NCBI RefSeq assembly: GCF_021729015.1
Contig: NZ_JAJQQZ010000001.1
Span: 558,001-622,000, forward strand
DNA: 64,000 nt
Direction of reading: 5' to 3'
DNA from: Halobacterium rubrum
GTDB taxonomy: Archaea; Halobacteriota; Halobacteria; Halobacteriales; Halobacteriaceae
Below, piece by piece: positions 28,811 through 37,203 of this stretch (position 1 is its first letter; every line of letters begins with the position of its first letter). The notes under the pieces were generated by a model. It was not told the DNA's origin. It did not search any database and saw only the letters and a program-made list of their open reading frames with translations. The position numbers and the translations under genes are program-made.

Positions 28811-29461
28811 TTATTCCGACGGGTCGAAGCGCCGCCAGTCGCGGTCGTGGCTGGGGAGGCCGGTGGTCCGGAGTTCCGGGCCGTCGCCGTCGTCGCGGAC
28901 GTCGATGCGGCCGGCGCAGAACTGCGCGAGCGTCGCGACCTCGCGCTCGTCGTGGTTCGTGGGGTCGACGAACAGGACGCCGAACCCGTCGACGCTGTCG
29001 ATACGGCCGACGAGCGTGTGCACGAACCGGGAGACGGTCTTGAGGTCGCTGAACGTCAGCAGCGTGGAGACCGAGTAGAGGCCGGTCCGGACGCGGTCGA
29101 CGTCGCTGTCGGCGAACGACCGGTGGAGGTCGGAGAACCGCATCCCGATGCCGGTGAGGTCGGTGGGACCGGCGACGGTGAGCAGGCGGGCGGGGACGCT
29201 GGGTTCGTCGTCGCTGACGCAGTCGATGATGGCGGCCTGGTCTTCGAAGACGGAGACGCCGGCGCGCTGGCAGTCCTCGACGACGCGGTCGGCGCTCTGG
29301 TTCGTGGTGACGACGATAGCGCCCTCGCCGTGGGGACCGGCGAGCATGCGGAGCGCGAGGCTGCGGGTGCCGGCGTGCGTGGGGCCGGCGACGAGCACCG
29401 TGGTGCCGGGGCGGATGTCGTCGACGGGGAGGCCGTCGAACGTGTAGTCGTCGTCACTCAC
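28811..29461 (-). CDS. RecA/KaiC-like protein with degenerate P-loop (DUF7504-like)
   Basis: A 216-residue protein starting at GTG (VSDDDYTFDGLPVDD). It looks like the haloarchaeal KaiC/RadA-like proteins found beside receivers. VLVAGPTHAGTRSL occupies the Walker A position but lacks the Lys, having Thr-Arg instead of Lys-Ser/Thr. The Walker B-like strand is GFGVLFVDPTNHDE. The remainder (TLLTFSDLKTVSRFVHTL) fits the fold. ATP hydrolysis is therefore doubtful, and a signalling or scaffold role is inferred. It overlaps the preceding receiver-GAF gene by 8 nt, so the two are translationally coupled. Confidence 0.75.
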   Translation of the reverse strand: MSDDDYTFDGLPVDDIRPGTTVLVAGPTHAGTRSLALRMLAGPHGEGAIVVTTNQSADRVVEDCQRAGVSVFEDQAAIIDCVSDDEPSVPARLLTVAGPTDLTGIGMRFSDLHRSFADSDVDRVRTGLYSVSTLLTFSDLKTVSRFVHTLVGRIDSVDGFGVLFVDPTNHDEREVATLAQFCAGRIDVRDDGDGPELRTTGLPSHDRDWRRFDPSE

Positions 29462-30365
29462 CGCCGTCACCTCCGGACCCGGCGGCCGGAGTGGTCGTGG
29501 CGGTGTCTTCGGCGGCCCGGCGGCGGAGTTCGAACTGGTCCATCGCTTCGGCTGCGAACGACTGGAGGAGCTCGCGGTCGCGCTCGGAGAACGTCCCGGG
29601 TTCGTCGTCGTGCAGGCAGAACACGCCGATTCGGTGGCCGTCGGGCGTGACGAGCGGGGCGCCGGCGTAGAACCGGAGTTCTGCCTCCCGGAGCGTGTCG
29701 TTGTCCGCGAATCGGGGGTCATCTTGGACGTTCTCGACGACCGTGACGTCGTCGTCGAGGATGGCGTACGTGCAGACCGTGGCGTCCCGCTCGAGGGTGT
29801 CGAAGACGCTGCCGTGGCAGGCGACGAACTCCTCTTCGTGGGCGTCGAGGAGGCCGACGGTGGCTGTGGCGACGCCGAACAGTTCGCCGGCGAGGTCAGT
29901 GAGGCGGTCGAGGGCGTCGCGGAGGCCCTCGGCGTCGACGGCGTACCGGTCGAGGGCGGCGAGCCGGGCGTCCTCGTCGTCCGGCAGCGGGTACGCCGTC
30001 TGGCTGAGGAACGCGAGGCTGTGCTCGACGAGGCCGACGAGGTCGTCGTGGGCGGTGTCGCTGCCGCGGTGGAGGTACTCGGCGACGGTGTCGCCGAAGG
30101 CGGCGGTGTCGATATCGTCGAGCGGCGTCTCGGTGAAGAGGATGCAGGCGGCGTCGGGGGCGTGGTCGCGCGCGGTCCGGATGAGTTCGAGGCCGGTGCC
30201 GTCCGGGAGGTTGTGTTCGGTGACGACGCAGTCGACGCCACCGTCGGCGAGCACGTCGAGCGCGCCGTCGACGGTCCCGCTACCGGCGGTCTGGAACCCG
30301 GCATCGGCGAGCGCCCGCCGCGTCGCCTCGCGAGCGTCGGCGTCGCCGTCTACGCAGAGAATCAT
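29454..30365 (-). CDS. Receiver-like plus GAF domain protein
   Basis: A 303-residue protein. The receiver fold (1-120) has the acidic N-terminal patch CVDGDADAREA, but the phospho-acceptor strand reads CVVTEHNLPDGTG, with Glu where Asp is expected. The conserved Lys near YLHRG is Arg. A GAF domain follows (about 150-285), with DLAGELFGVATATVGLLD and RFYAGAPLVTPDGHRIGVFCL. It is probably a constitutively on-state or non-phosphorylated pseudo-receiver with a ligand-sensing GAF. The ATG (MILCVDGD) is about 27 nt from an AT-rich TATA-like tract. It is coupled to the RecA-like gene at 28811. Confidence 0.85.
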   Translation of the reverse strand: MILCVDGDADAREATRRALADAGFQTAGSGTVDGALDVLADGGVDCVVTEHNLPDGTGLELIRTARDHAPDAACILFTETPLDDIDTAAFGDTVAEYLHRGSDTAHDDLVGLVEHSLAFLSQTAYPLPDDEDARLAALDRYAVDAEGLRDALDRLTDLAGELFGVATATVGLLDAHEEEFVACHGSVFDTLERDATVCTYAILDDDVTVVENVQDDPRFADNDTLREAELRFYAGAPLVTPDGHRIGVFCLHDDEPGTFSERDRELLQSFAAEAMDQFELRRRAAEDTATTTPAAGSGGDGGE

Positions 30366-30473
30366 ACCCGAGCAAGTGACTGCGTGGTAGTAAGATTTCG
30401 GGGGTATCGGTGCCCGGACCACCCTGACAGCCCATGCCGAACAGGGTTCCGGCGGGCAGTGCTACGGAGTCGC

Positions 30474-30779
30474 ATGAATGACGCTGCGTTCGAGGCGGTG
30501 GCGGACGGCGACCGGAGAGCCCTCCTCGTGCAGCTCGCAGCCACCAGCGACCGGGACGAACCGCTCAGCGTCTCCGGGGACGTCGTGGAGCGGGTGGAGC
30601 AGGGCGCCGACCGGCAGGCCGTCGCGCTGCGCTTCCACCACGTCCACCTCCCGAAGCTGACCGACCTCGGGTACGTGACGTGGGACCAGTCCAGCGGGAC
30701 GGTGCAGCCGGGCCCGGCGTTCGACGACCTGCGGCCGCTGCTGGCCGCCGTGGTAGCCGACGAGCGGACAGTGTACTGA
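30474..30779 (+). CDS. Winged-helix (ArsR-like) small regulator
   Basis: A 101-residue protein: AFEAVADGDRRALLVQLA at the N-terminus, a middle part with VALRFHHVHLPKLTDLGYVTWDQSSGTV, and PAFDDLRPLLAAV at the end. The pattern 'KL...GYV.WD..SGTV' is the wing of haloarchaeal winged-helix regulators (DUF7344-like family). It is divergent from the receiver-GAF gene at 30365 and convergent with the HTH-10 regulator, so it sits inside the signalling cluster. DNA binding is inferred from the fold only. Confidence 0.75.
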   Translation: MNDAAFEAVADGDRRALLVQLAATSDRDEPLSVSGDVVERVEQGADRQAVALRFHHVHLPKLTDLGYVTWDQSSGTVQPGPAFDDLRPLLAAVVADERTVY

Positions 30780-30806
30780 CCCGGGGCGTCGCCGGCAGTC
30801 GTCTCG

Positions 30807-31475
30807 TTACTGCGTCCTCGCCGCGTCGGCTTCGGCGACGGCGAGCGTGTTCTCGACGAGCGCGATGGTGGCCCGGCGCAGGCGCTCGGTGATGGCCTGG
30901 TCGGAGACGCCGAACTCGTCGGCGAGCTCTTGCGTCGACACCTGCCGGGGGATGTCGTAGTAGCCCTCGCGGACGGCGTACAGGAGCGTGCTCCGCTGTA
31001 CTTCGGTGAGCCCGAACCAGGGGGAGTCGCCGGGCTTGGTCGGGTTGTAGATGCGGGTGACGTCGAGCGTGACGTGGGCGTTGTCGCAGTACTCCTTGAA
31101 CGCGGAGAGCGCGCCGTGGTCGGAGAACCGCAGCTCGAACTCCCACGTGTGGGCGTGGCCGGTGGCGGTGAGGAGGTGGGCGCCGGTCTCGAGGAACCCC
31201 TCGAAGACGAGGTCGCGCTCGTGGCGCCAGCTCAGCGAGTAGAAGACCTTGTCCTCGTGTTCGTTGACCTCCAGGAGCTGTTCGACTGAGGGGTGGTCCC
31301 GGACGTTCGACTCGAAGGCGTCCCGGGTCTCCGACCGCACAGAGAAGAAGGGGACGGCGGTCTCGCCGAGGGGAACCATCTCCTCGAGCTCGATGGTGGT
31401 GGCGCCCTCGACGTCGAGAATCCGCCCGAGCTCGAACTCGCTGGCGGGGATGGACACCTCCGCGATGACACTCAT
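30807..31475 (-). CDS. Bat-type HTH-10 transcriptional regulator
   Basis: A 222-residue regulator of the bacterioopsin-activator-like family common in haloarchaea. The N-terminal ligand-type domain (1-150) has SIPASEFELGRILD and FSLSW-like features (VFYSLSWRHERD). The C-terminal HTH-10 domain has GLTEVQRSTLLYAVREGYYD and STQELADEFGVSDQAITERLRR. Two large palindromes lie upstream of its promoter, suggesting regulation by a dimeric factor, possibly autoregulation. A TATA-like ATAAATA (31508-31514) is about 35 nt from the ATG on this strand. Target genes are unknown. Confidence 0.88.
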   Translation of the reverse strand: MSVIAEVSIPASEFELGRILDVEGATTIELEEMVPLGETAVPFFSVRSETRDAFESNVRDHPSVEQLLEVNEHEDKVFYSLSWRHERDLVFEGFLETGAHLLTATGHAHTWEFELRFSDHGALSAFKEYCDNAHVTLDVTRIYNPTKPGDSPWFGLTEVQRSTLLYAVREGYYDIPRQVSTQELADEFGVSDQAITERLRRATIALVENTLAVAEADAARTQ

Positions 31476-31516
31476 TGTAGACGTGTAGTAGTAGCCGGCA
31501 GAGACGGATAAATACA

Positions 31517-31540
31517 GGCCGCTTGGCTCACCAAGCGGCC
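31517..31540. promoter_or_regulatory. Perfect 10-bp palindrome upstream of HTH-10 gene
   Basis: GGCCGCTTGG and CCAAGCGGCC flank CTCA. It lies directly upstream of the TATA-like tract of the regulator gene. The same CTTGG-N4-CCAAG core recurs 31 bp away. Confidence 0.65.
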
Positions 31541-31547
31541 GAATTCT

Positions 31548-31563
31548 GCTTGGTACACCAAGC
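31548..31563. promoter_or_regulatory. Second CTTGG-N4-CCAAG palindrome
   Basis: GCTTGG and CCAAGC flank TACA. Its centre lies 27 bp from the centre of the first palindrome, about two and a half helical turns, as in paired operators. Confidence 0.6.
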
Positions 31564-31697
31564 TAATCGGTGCCTTATTCCGGCCAGGTCCCCTCGTGTG
31601 AAACGGACGCGCCGCCGGAAGCGAAGCTCGAGTTGCCAGCGGGACTCTACCGGTCCCGGCTCTCGTTCGATGGAGCGCCAGTCCGTCCGTACTCACT

Positions 31698-31883
31698 ATG
31701 ACCGGCGACGCACTCTCCGACACCGACGTCTCGACGCCCGCGAAGTTCAACGCCGTCCTCACCGAGCTCCTCGTCCGCGCACACGCAACCGACATCGACG
31801 TGCAGGGCGCGTGGGCCTGCCGCTCCAGCGACGGGGCACCCGACTGGGAGGCCTCGGTCGTCGAACTCGACGACGGGGACTGA
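31698..31883 (+). CDS. Small conserved haloarchaeal protein
   Basis: A 61-residue acidic protein with FNAVLTELLVRAHATDIDVQ followed by GAWACRSSDGAPDWEASVVEL. The pattern WxCR...PDWE is one I recall from many small haloarchaeal proteins of unknown function. No metal-binding cluster (only one Cys) and no membrane segment are present. It lies alone between the HTH-10 regulator, from which it diverges, and the P-loop kinase. Confidence 0.6.
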   Translation: MTGDALSDTDVSTPAKFNAVLTELLVRAHATDIDVQGAWACRSSDGAPDWEASVVELDDGD

Positions 31884-31966
31884 CCCGCAGACGCCCCCGC
31901 GGTGCTGCTGGCCAGCCCGATTCCACAGTTTCATATTCCCGGCGAGTCGTCACTCAGTCGATTACC

Positions 31967-32506
31967 GTGAGCGGGGAGTCCGTCTCAACAGAGGCCGGGT
32001 CGGCGAGGGGGAGCGAGCCGCGGCTCGTCGTCGTGTGTGGGCTGCCGGGCGCCGGAAAGACCACCGTCTCGGAGCACGCCGTCGACACCCTCGACGCCGA
32101 GCTGTTCCGCACGGACGTGGTCCGCAAGGAGCTGTTCCCGGAGCCGGAGTACACGCCCGAGGAGGTGCGCGCCGTCTACGACGAACTCCTCGCGCGGGCG
32201 GCAGCCGCGCTGCGCGACGGCGACCCCGTCGTGGTCGACGGGACGTTCAAGGAGCGCGAGTTGCGGGGGGACGCCCGCCGGACCGCCGAGCGCGTCGGCG
32301 TGCCGTTCGACCTCGTGAAAGTCGAGTGCGAGGAAGACGTCGTCCGCGAGCGCATCCGGGCGCGGTCGGGCGACGAGAGCGACGCCGACTTCGCCATCCA
32401 CCAGCAGTTCCGCGAGCAGTTCGAGTCCATCGCGGGCGAGTACGCGCTCGTGGACAACTCCGGGACCCTCGAGGAGACGCTCGGGCAGGTCAACGACGTC
32501 TTCTAG
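31967..32506 (+). CDS. P-loop kinase-like ATPase (AAA_33 / zeta-toxin-like fold)
   Basis: A 179-residue protein starting at GTG. Walker A is GLPGAGKTT near 24-32. A lid and base-binding part follow with FRTDVVRKELFPEP, and the Walker B-like strand is DPVVVDGTFKERELR. The late region has RIRARSGDESDADF. This pattern belongs to small-molecule kinases and polynucleotide-kinase-like enzymes (AAA_33), in which a hydroxyl is phosphorylated. The substrate cannot be told. A TATA-like TTTCATATT at 31929-31937 supports the GTG as start of a leaderless mRNA. Confidence 0.75.
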   Translation: MSGESVSTEAGSARGSEPRLVVVCGLPGAGKTTVSEHAVDTLDAELFRTDVVRKELFPEPEYTPEEVRAVYDELLARAAAALRDGDPVVVDGTFKERELRGDARRTAERVGVPFDLVKVECEEDVVRERIRARSGDESDADFAIHQQFREQFESIAGEYALVDNSGTLEETLGQVNDVF

Positions 32507-32559
32507 ATCGGTGCACTGCGCGCGGTAGCCTTTTCTCCGGACGACGCCAACCGCCGGGC

Positions 32560-33159
32560 GTGACCGACGACGACGCCGACGCCGACAACGAGGCCGACGG
32601 CTACGGAAACGCCAGCGACGGCGCCGACCCGCTGGCGTGGGAGACGACCAGCAGCGGCGTGCCCTACACGTGTCCGGGCTTCGAGATTCGCCGCGACGAG
32701 GTCCGGCTGCCCGACGGCACCGAGACCGACTACGACTACCTCCACGACGACCCGGCCGTCGTCGTCCTCGGGTTCACGCCCGACGACGAGGCCGTGGTGC
32801 TCGTCGAGGAGTGGCGCCACGCCGTCGGTCGCGTGAACCGCGCGCTCCCCGCCGGCAGCGTCGAACCCGGCGAGGACCTCGCCGCCGCCGCCCGCCGCGA
32901 GTTCGGCGAGGAGACGGGCTACGAGCCCGACAGCATTGAGCAGTACGCGACCTACGAGCCCGCCAACGGCATCAGCGACGCCGTCCACCACTACTTCGTC
33001 GCCCGCGGCTGCACGCCGACCGGCAGCCAGTCGCTGGACGACGACGAGTCCATCCGGGTCGACACCCAGTCCTACGACGACCTCGTCGCCGCCGTCCGCG
33101 ACGACGAGATTCGGGACGGCCGCACCGCGCTCGGCGTGCTCCAGCACGAACTCGCGTAG
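32560..33159 (+). CDS. NUDIX hydrolase (ADP-ribose pyrophosphatase type)
   Basis: A 199-residue protein from a GTG start, with an acidic disordered N-terminus (about 1-30). The Nudix box is complete, running from GSVEPGED to REFGEETGY, with all acidic metal ligands present. Upstream EEWRHAVGRVNRALPAG and the downstream YEPANGISDAVHHYFVARG resemble ADP-ribose or ADP-sugar pyrophosphatases. A house-cleaning role for nucleotide sugars or NAD breakdown products is likely. It follows the kinase gene by 53 bp and could be cotranscribed. Confidence 0.85.
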   Translation: MTDDDADADNEADGYGNASDGADPLAWETTSSGVPYTCPGFEIRRDEVRLPDGTETDYDYLHDDPAVVVLGFTPDDEAVVLVEEWRHAVGRVNRALPAGSVEPGEDLAAAARREFGEETGYEPDSIEQYATYEPANGISDAVHHYFVARGCTPTGSQSLDDDESIRVDTQSYDDLVAAVRDDEIRDGRTALGVLQHELA

Positions 33160-33189
33160 CTTTATCAGCGCCCGCCGCCTGCCGCCGGC

Positions 33190-33360
33190 ATGGGCGTCAT
33201 CGTCTACGAGGACCCGCAGGGCGGCGTCACCGAGTGGCCGACCGACGACGACCGACTGAAGTACGACGAAGCCACCGGCCACTGGCTCGTGAAGACTGGC
33301 GACGGCACCGTCCGCCGCATCCCCCGGGAGCGCGTGTTCTACGTCGAGCAGGACTCCTGA
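33190..33360 (+). CDS. Small 56-residue conserved-looking protein
   Basis: The frame encodes [17 protein letters not shown], then [17 protein letters not shown] and [13 protein letters not shown]. It looks like a small beta-sheet protein of about four strands. Acidic composition and high-GC codons match the genome. It sits 30 bp downstream of the NUDIX gene and 52 bp upstream of tgtA on the same strand, consistent with a real gene in this run. A TATA-like TTTATC lies near 33161, about 27 nt before the ATG. Function unknown. Confidence 0.65.
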   Translation: MGVIVYEDPQGGVTEWPTDDDRLKYDEATGHWLVKTGDGTVRRIPRERVFYVEQDS

Positions 33361-33412
33361 CGGCCGTCACCGAAGGCAAGCCTCAAGCGCGCGAGGTGGC
33401 TACCCCGGTGCA

Positions 33413-34888
33413 ATGAGAGACGTCTTCGAGGTCGGCGCACAGGACGGCCTCGCCCGCATCGGCGAACTCGACGTGCCCCGGGCGGGGGTCACCGTCGAGA
33501 CGCCGACCCTGATGCCGGTCGTCAATCCCAACCTCATCACGGTCGAGCCGTCGCGGTTCGCCGACGACTTCGGCGCCGAACTCCTCATCACGAACTCCTA
33601 CATCATCAACAACGACGAGGCCCTCAGGGAGCGCGCGCTCGACGAGGGCCTCCACGAGATGCTGGGCTTCGACGGCGCCATCATGACCGACTCGGGGAGC
33701 TTCCAGCTCGCCGAGTACGGCGAGATCGACACGGACACCGAGGCCATCCTCGAGTTCCAGCGCGACATCGGCAGCGACATCGGCACCCCCGTGGACATCC
33801 CGACGCCGCCGGACGTCGACCGCGAGCGCGCCGAAGACGAGCTCGCGACCACGCAGGAGCGCCTCGAACTCGCCGAGACCGTCGACGTCGGCGACATGCT
33901 CGTCAACGCCCCCGTGCAGGGGTCGACGCATCCCGAGCTCCGAGAGCGCGCGGGCGAGCACGCCTACGGCACCAGCCTCGACCTGTTCCCAGTCGGGGCG
34001 GTCGTCCCGCTGATGAACCAGTACCGATACGACGACATGACCGAGGCCGTCCTCGGCGCGAAGCGCGGGCTCGGCCGCGACGCCCCCGTCCACCTGTTCG
34101 GCGCCGGCCACCCGATGATGTTCGCGCTCGCCGCCGCGCTGGGCTGTGACCTCTTCGACTCCGCCGCCTACGCCATCTACGCCCGCGACGACCGCTATCT
34201 GACAGTGTCGGGCACGAAGCACCTCGACGACCTCCACTACTTCCCGTGTGACTGCCCGGTCTGCGCCGACCACAGCCCGCAGGCCGTCCAGGACATGGAC
34301 GGCGACGACCGCGAGCGCCTGCTCGCCGAACACAACCTCCACGTCTCCTTCGGCGAGATTCGGCGCGTCAAGCAGGCCATCAAGTCCGGGAACCTGATGG
34401 AGCTGGTCGCCGCCCGCGCTCACGCCCACCCGAGCACGCTCGACGGCTACCGCGCCCTGCTCGACCACGCCGACCAGCTGGAGGCGAGCGACCCCGCGAG
34501 CAAGGACGCGTTCTTCTACACGAGCGCGGAGAGCGCGCGCCGCCCCGAGGTCCTCCGGCACCACCAGCGTCTCGACCGGCTGGACGTCGACGGCGACGAC
34601 GTCCTGCTGACCGAGGGCGCCAGCAACCACCGGTACGACGAGTCCTGGAACGTCCTGCCGCCGTTCGGCCCGTACCCGTCCGCGCTAGCCACCACCTACC
34701 CGCTGACGGCGGAGACGCCCGACAAGATGGACCGGGCGGGCTACGAGGCCGCCGCCGAGGGCGTCGCGCGCCTCGCCGACGCTAACCCCGACACCGAGTT
34801 CACGCTCGCCCACGACGGCTGGCCCGAGACCGCCCTCGCGACGCTCCCCGAGCGCGTCGACCTCTACAATTCTGCGACAGGGGAGTAG
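33413..34888 (+). CDS. tgtA: Archaeal tRNA-guanine(15) transglycosylase (TgtA)
   Basis: A 491-residue enzyme that swaps guanine 15 in tRNA for preQ0, the first tRNA-level step to archaeosine. The TIM-barrel domain has [16 protein letters not shown] (active-site Asp in the TDSGSFQ motif), [12 protein letters not shown], and the zinc site CDCPVC plus a downstream His. The C-terminal part (about 390-491) is an extra region, but a separate PUA domain is not obvious. Such truncated TgtA proteins pair with ArcS, which carries the PUA. ArcS starts 60 bp downstream on the same strand. Confidence 0.95.
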   Translation: MRDVFEVGAQDGLARIGELDVPRAGVTVETPTLMPVVNPNLITVEPSRFADDFGAELLITNSYIINNDEALRERALDEGLHEMLGFDGAIMTDSGSFQLAEYGEIDTDTEAILEFQRDIGSDIGTPVDIPTPPDVDRERAEDELATTQERLELAETVDVGDMLVNAPVQGSTHPELRERAGEHAYGTSLDLFPVGAVVPLMNQYRYDDMTEAVLGAKRGLGRDAPVHLFGAGHPMMFALAAALGCDLFDSAAYAIYARDDRYLTVSGTKHLDDLHYFPCDCPVCADHSPQAVQDMDGDDRERLLAEHNLHVSFGEIRRVKQAIKSGNLMELVAARAHAHPSTLDGYRALLDHADQLEASDPASKDAFFYTSAESARRPEVLRHHQRLDRLDVDGDDVLLTEGASNHRYDESWNVLPPFGPYPSALATTYPLTAETPDKMDRAGYEAAAEGVARLADANPDTEFTLAHDGWPETALATLPERVDLYNSATGE

Positions 34889-34948
34889 CTCCCCAGGGCA
34901 GGCGCCGAAAGGCAAGGCAATTGGGCGCGCGCCCCCCAGAGAGCACTA

Positions 34949-36706
34949 ATGACCGACTACTTCGAGGTCCACGAGCGCGACGCCGCGGCGCGCGTGGGCG
35001 AGCTCCGGCTCTCGGAGCCCGTGACGACGCCGGCGCTCGCGGACGACGTAATCGAGGACGCCGGCAGCCGGTGGACGCAGCCCCAGGAGACGCCCGAGGG
35101 CGACGAGTCCGTGCTGACCGTGCTGCCCCACCGGGCGTTCCCGTCGGGGACCGCCGCCGAGGTCGAGGAGTCGTTCGCGCCCGACTACCCCGACGTCGAC
35201 TACCCGAGCGCCGCCGTCGTGTCGCCCGAGACTGCACAAGACTTTGGCGCCGACGCCTACGTGCTGTCGGGCGCGCCCGGCACCGTCGGCCACGGGTCGG
35301 CGTTCCGCGACGCAGTCGTCCAGACCCGGGACGCCGTCCCGGACGACACCGCGCTCTACCTCTCCGGGGTCGCCACCCCCCGGAACGTCGCCGTGCTCGT
35401 GTACGCCGGCGTCGACCTCGTGGACGCCGATCGCGCCGTCGTTCGCGGCACGCAGGGCCGCTACCTCACCACCGAGGGCGAGTACGACCTCGCCGACCTC
35501 GACGAACTCCCGTGTTCGTGTCCGGCCTGCCAGCAGCCAGCCGCAGAGTTCGACCGCGAGGACTGCGTCGACCACAACGTCAACGCGCTCGAAGCCGAAC
35601 TCGGACGGGTCCGGCGCCGCATCCGGGACGGCCGGCTGCGGGACTACGTCGAGGGGCAGGCCCGCCACACGGCGTGGCTGACCGCCGCACTCCGCGAGTT
35701 CGACCAGCAGTACGGCTACGTCGAAGAGCGCACGCCCGCCTACCGCGACTCGCTTTTGCTGTCGTCGACCGAGGACGCGCTGCGCCGCGTGGAGATCCAG
35801 CGCTTCGCCGACCGCGTCACCAGCCGGTACCGGAAGCGCCTCGACGGCCACCCGCTGTTGCTCGTGCCGTGCTCCGCCCGGAAGCCGTACAGCGACTCCC
35901 AGAGCCACCGCCAGTTCCAGGACGCCGCCAGCTACCGGGCGCACATGGTGTCGATGACGTCGCCCATCGGCGTCGTCCCCCAGGAGCTCGAACTCACGTA
36001 CCCCGCCCAGCACTACGACTCCGTGGTGACGGGGCGCTGGAGCGCCGAGGAGAAGGACTTCGTCTCGCAAGTCCTCCGGCGCTACCTCGAACGTACCGAC
36101 TACTCCCGCGTCATCGCGCACGTCCCGCCGGAGGGCTACCGCGACATCTGCGAGCGCGTCGCCGCCGAGGTCGACGTCCCCTTCGAGTTCACGGTCGAGG
36201 ACCACCCGACGACCGACGAGAGCCTCGGCGAGCTGAACGCCGCGCTCGCCGGCGAGGACAAGATCTGGGTGCAGGAACGCGAGCAGGCCACGCTGAAGGC
36301 CGTCGCCGACTTCTACTTCGGCGACGGCGCCGGCGACGAGGTCTTCGCCGACATCGAGGTGCAGGGCCGGTACCCGAAGCTCCAGGCGCTCGACGCCGAC
36401 ACCGGCGACCAGCTCGCGGCGCTCGTCCCCCAGTACGGCTCGCTGTCGTTCACGCTCGCCGGCGCCCGGAAGTGGGTGGCCAGCGACGCCCCCACGAAGC
36501 GCGTCGAGATCGACGGCTTCGTCCCGCAGGGCAGCGTGCTCGCGCCGGGCGTCGTCGACGCCAGCGACGACATCCGGGTCGGCGACGAGGTCGTCGTCGA
36601 GGGGCCGGCGGCGTTCGCCGTGGGGCGCGCCGAGATGCCGGGACCGGCGATGGCCGATGCGACCCGCGGCATGGCGGTGCAGGTCCGGCACTCCGTGGAA
36701 AAGTAA
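34949..36706 (+). CDS. arcS: Archaeosine synthase subunit alpha (ArcS, TgtA2)
   Basis: A 585-residue protein. The N-terminal part resembles a degenerate TGT fold with zinc cysteines CSCPAC. The central lysine-adding core has LLVPCSARKPYSDSQSH near 306-320. The C-terminal PUA domain is seen in ADIEVQGRYPKL, KRVEIDGFVPQGSVLAPGV and EVVVEGPAAFAVGRAEM. The family adds lysine to preQ0-tRNA, after which the radical-SAM partner RaSEA (53770-54849) forms archaeosine. The gene follows tgtA and probably shares its transcript. Confidence 0.95.
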   Translation: MTDYFEVHERDAAARVGELRLSEPVTTPALADDVIEDAGSRWTQPQETPEGDESVLTVLPHRAFPSGTAAEVEESFAPDYPDVDYPSAAVVSPETAQDFGADAYVLSGAPGTVGHGSAFRDAVVQTRDAVPDDTALYLSGVATPRNVAVLVYAGVDLVDADRAVVRGTQGRYLTTEGEYDLADLDELPCSCPACQQPAAEFDREDCVDHNVNALEAELGRVRRRIRDGRLRDYVEGQARHTAWLTAALREFDQQYGYVEERTPAYRDSLLLSSTEDALRRVEIQRFADRVTSRYRKRLDGHPLLLVPCSARKPYSDSQSHRQFQDAASYRAHMVSMTSPIGVVPQELELTYPAQHYDSVVTGRWSAEEKDFVSQVLRRYLERTDYSRVIAHVPPEGYRDICERVAAEVDVPFEFTVEDHPTTDESLGELNAALAGEDKIWVQEREQATLKAVADFYFGDGAGDEVFADIEVQGRYPKLQALDADTGDQLAALVPQYGSLSFTLAGARKWVASDAPTKRVEIDGFVPQGSVLAPGVVDASDDIRVGDEVVVEGPAAFAVGRAEMPGPAMADATRGMAVQVRHSVEK

Positions 36707-36734
36707 CAAGGCGTTCGGCGCCGTCTGAGCGCCC

Positions 36735-37184
36735 GTGCGCGTCGAGGACGTGATGACGACGGCCGTGGTGTCGGTGCCGGCGGCGGTGTCCCTGCACGAG
36801 GCTGCCGGCCGGATGCTCGACGCTGGCGTCGGGAGCGTCGTCGTCACGACCGACGGCGACCCGGCGGGGATTCTCACCGAGTACGACTTCGTCGACGCCG
36901 GCCACGAGCACGACGACCGGTCGTTCACCGAGATTCCGGTGTACGCCGCGGCCTCCCGGCCGCTGGAGACCGTCGAGCCGACGGCGACCGTAGACAGGGC
37001 GGCCCACCAGATGCACGAGACGGGCGTCAGCCACCTGCCGGTGGCCGACGGGCTGGACCTCGTCGGCATCGTCACGACGACCGACCTCGTGGGCGTCCGG
37101 GACGAACTCGACGACGACGCGGAGCGCGCGCTCCGCGAGCGCGCCGACTGGACGGCGAGCGGCAGTCCGGGCGGGACAGACTGA
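36735..37184 (+). CDS. Two-CBS-domain protein
   Basis: A 149-residue protein from a GTG start made of a tandem CBS pair: DVMTTAVVSVPAAVSLHEAA with GSVVVTTDGDPAGILTEYDF (about 1-60), and ASRPLETVEPTATVDRAAHQM with HLPVADGLDLVGIVTTTDL (about 70-120). CBS pairs bind adenosine nucleotides and sense energy charge. No enzymatic domain is attached. It begins 28 bp after arcS and may be in its operon. Confidence 0.88.
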   Translation: MRVEDVMTTAVVSVPAAVSLHEAAGRMLDAGVGSVVVTTDGDPAGILTEYDFVDAGHEHDDRSFTEIPVYAAASRPLETVEPTATVDRAAHQMHETGVSHLPVADGLDLVGIVTTTDLVGVRDELDDDAERALRERADWTASGSPGGTD

Positions 37185-37203
37185 CGCCGGGACGCCGTCG
37201 CTC

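Noticed and set aside
31517-31563. Transcription terminator for the HTH-10 gene or its neighbours
   Set aside because: The palindromes lie upstream of the gene's promoter and no gene ends into them, so operator function is more likely.
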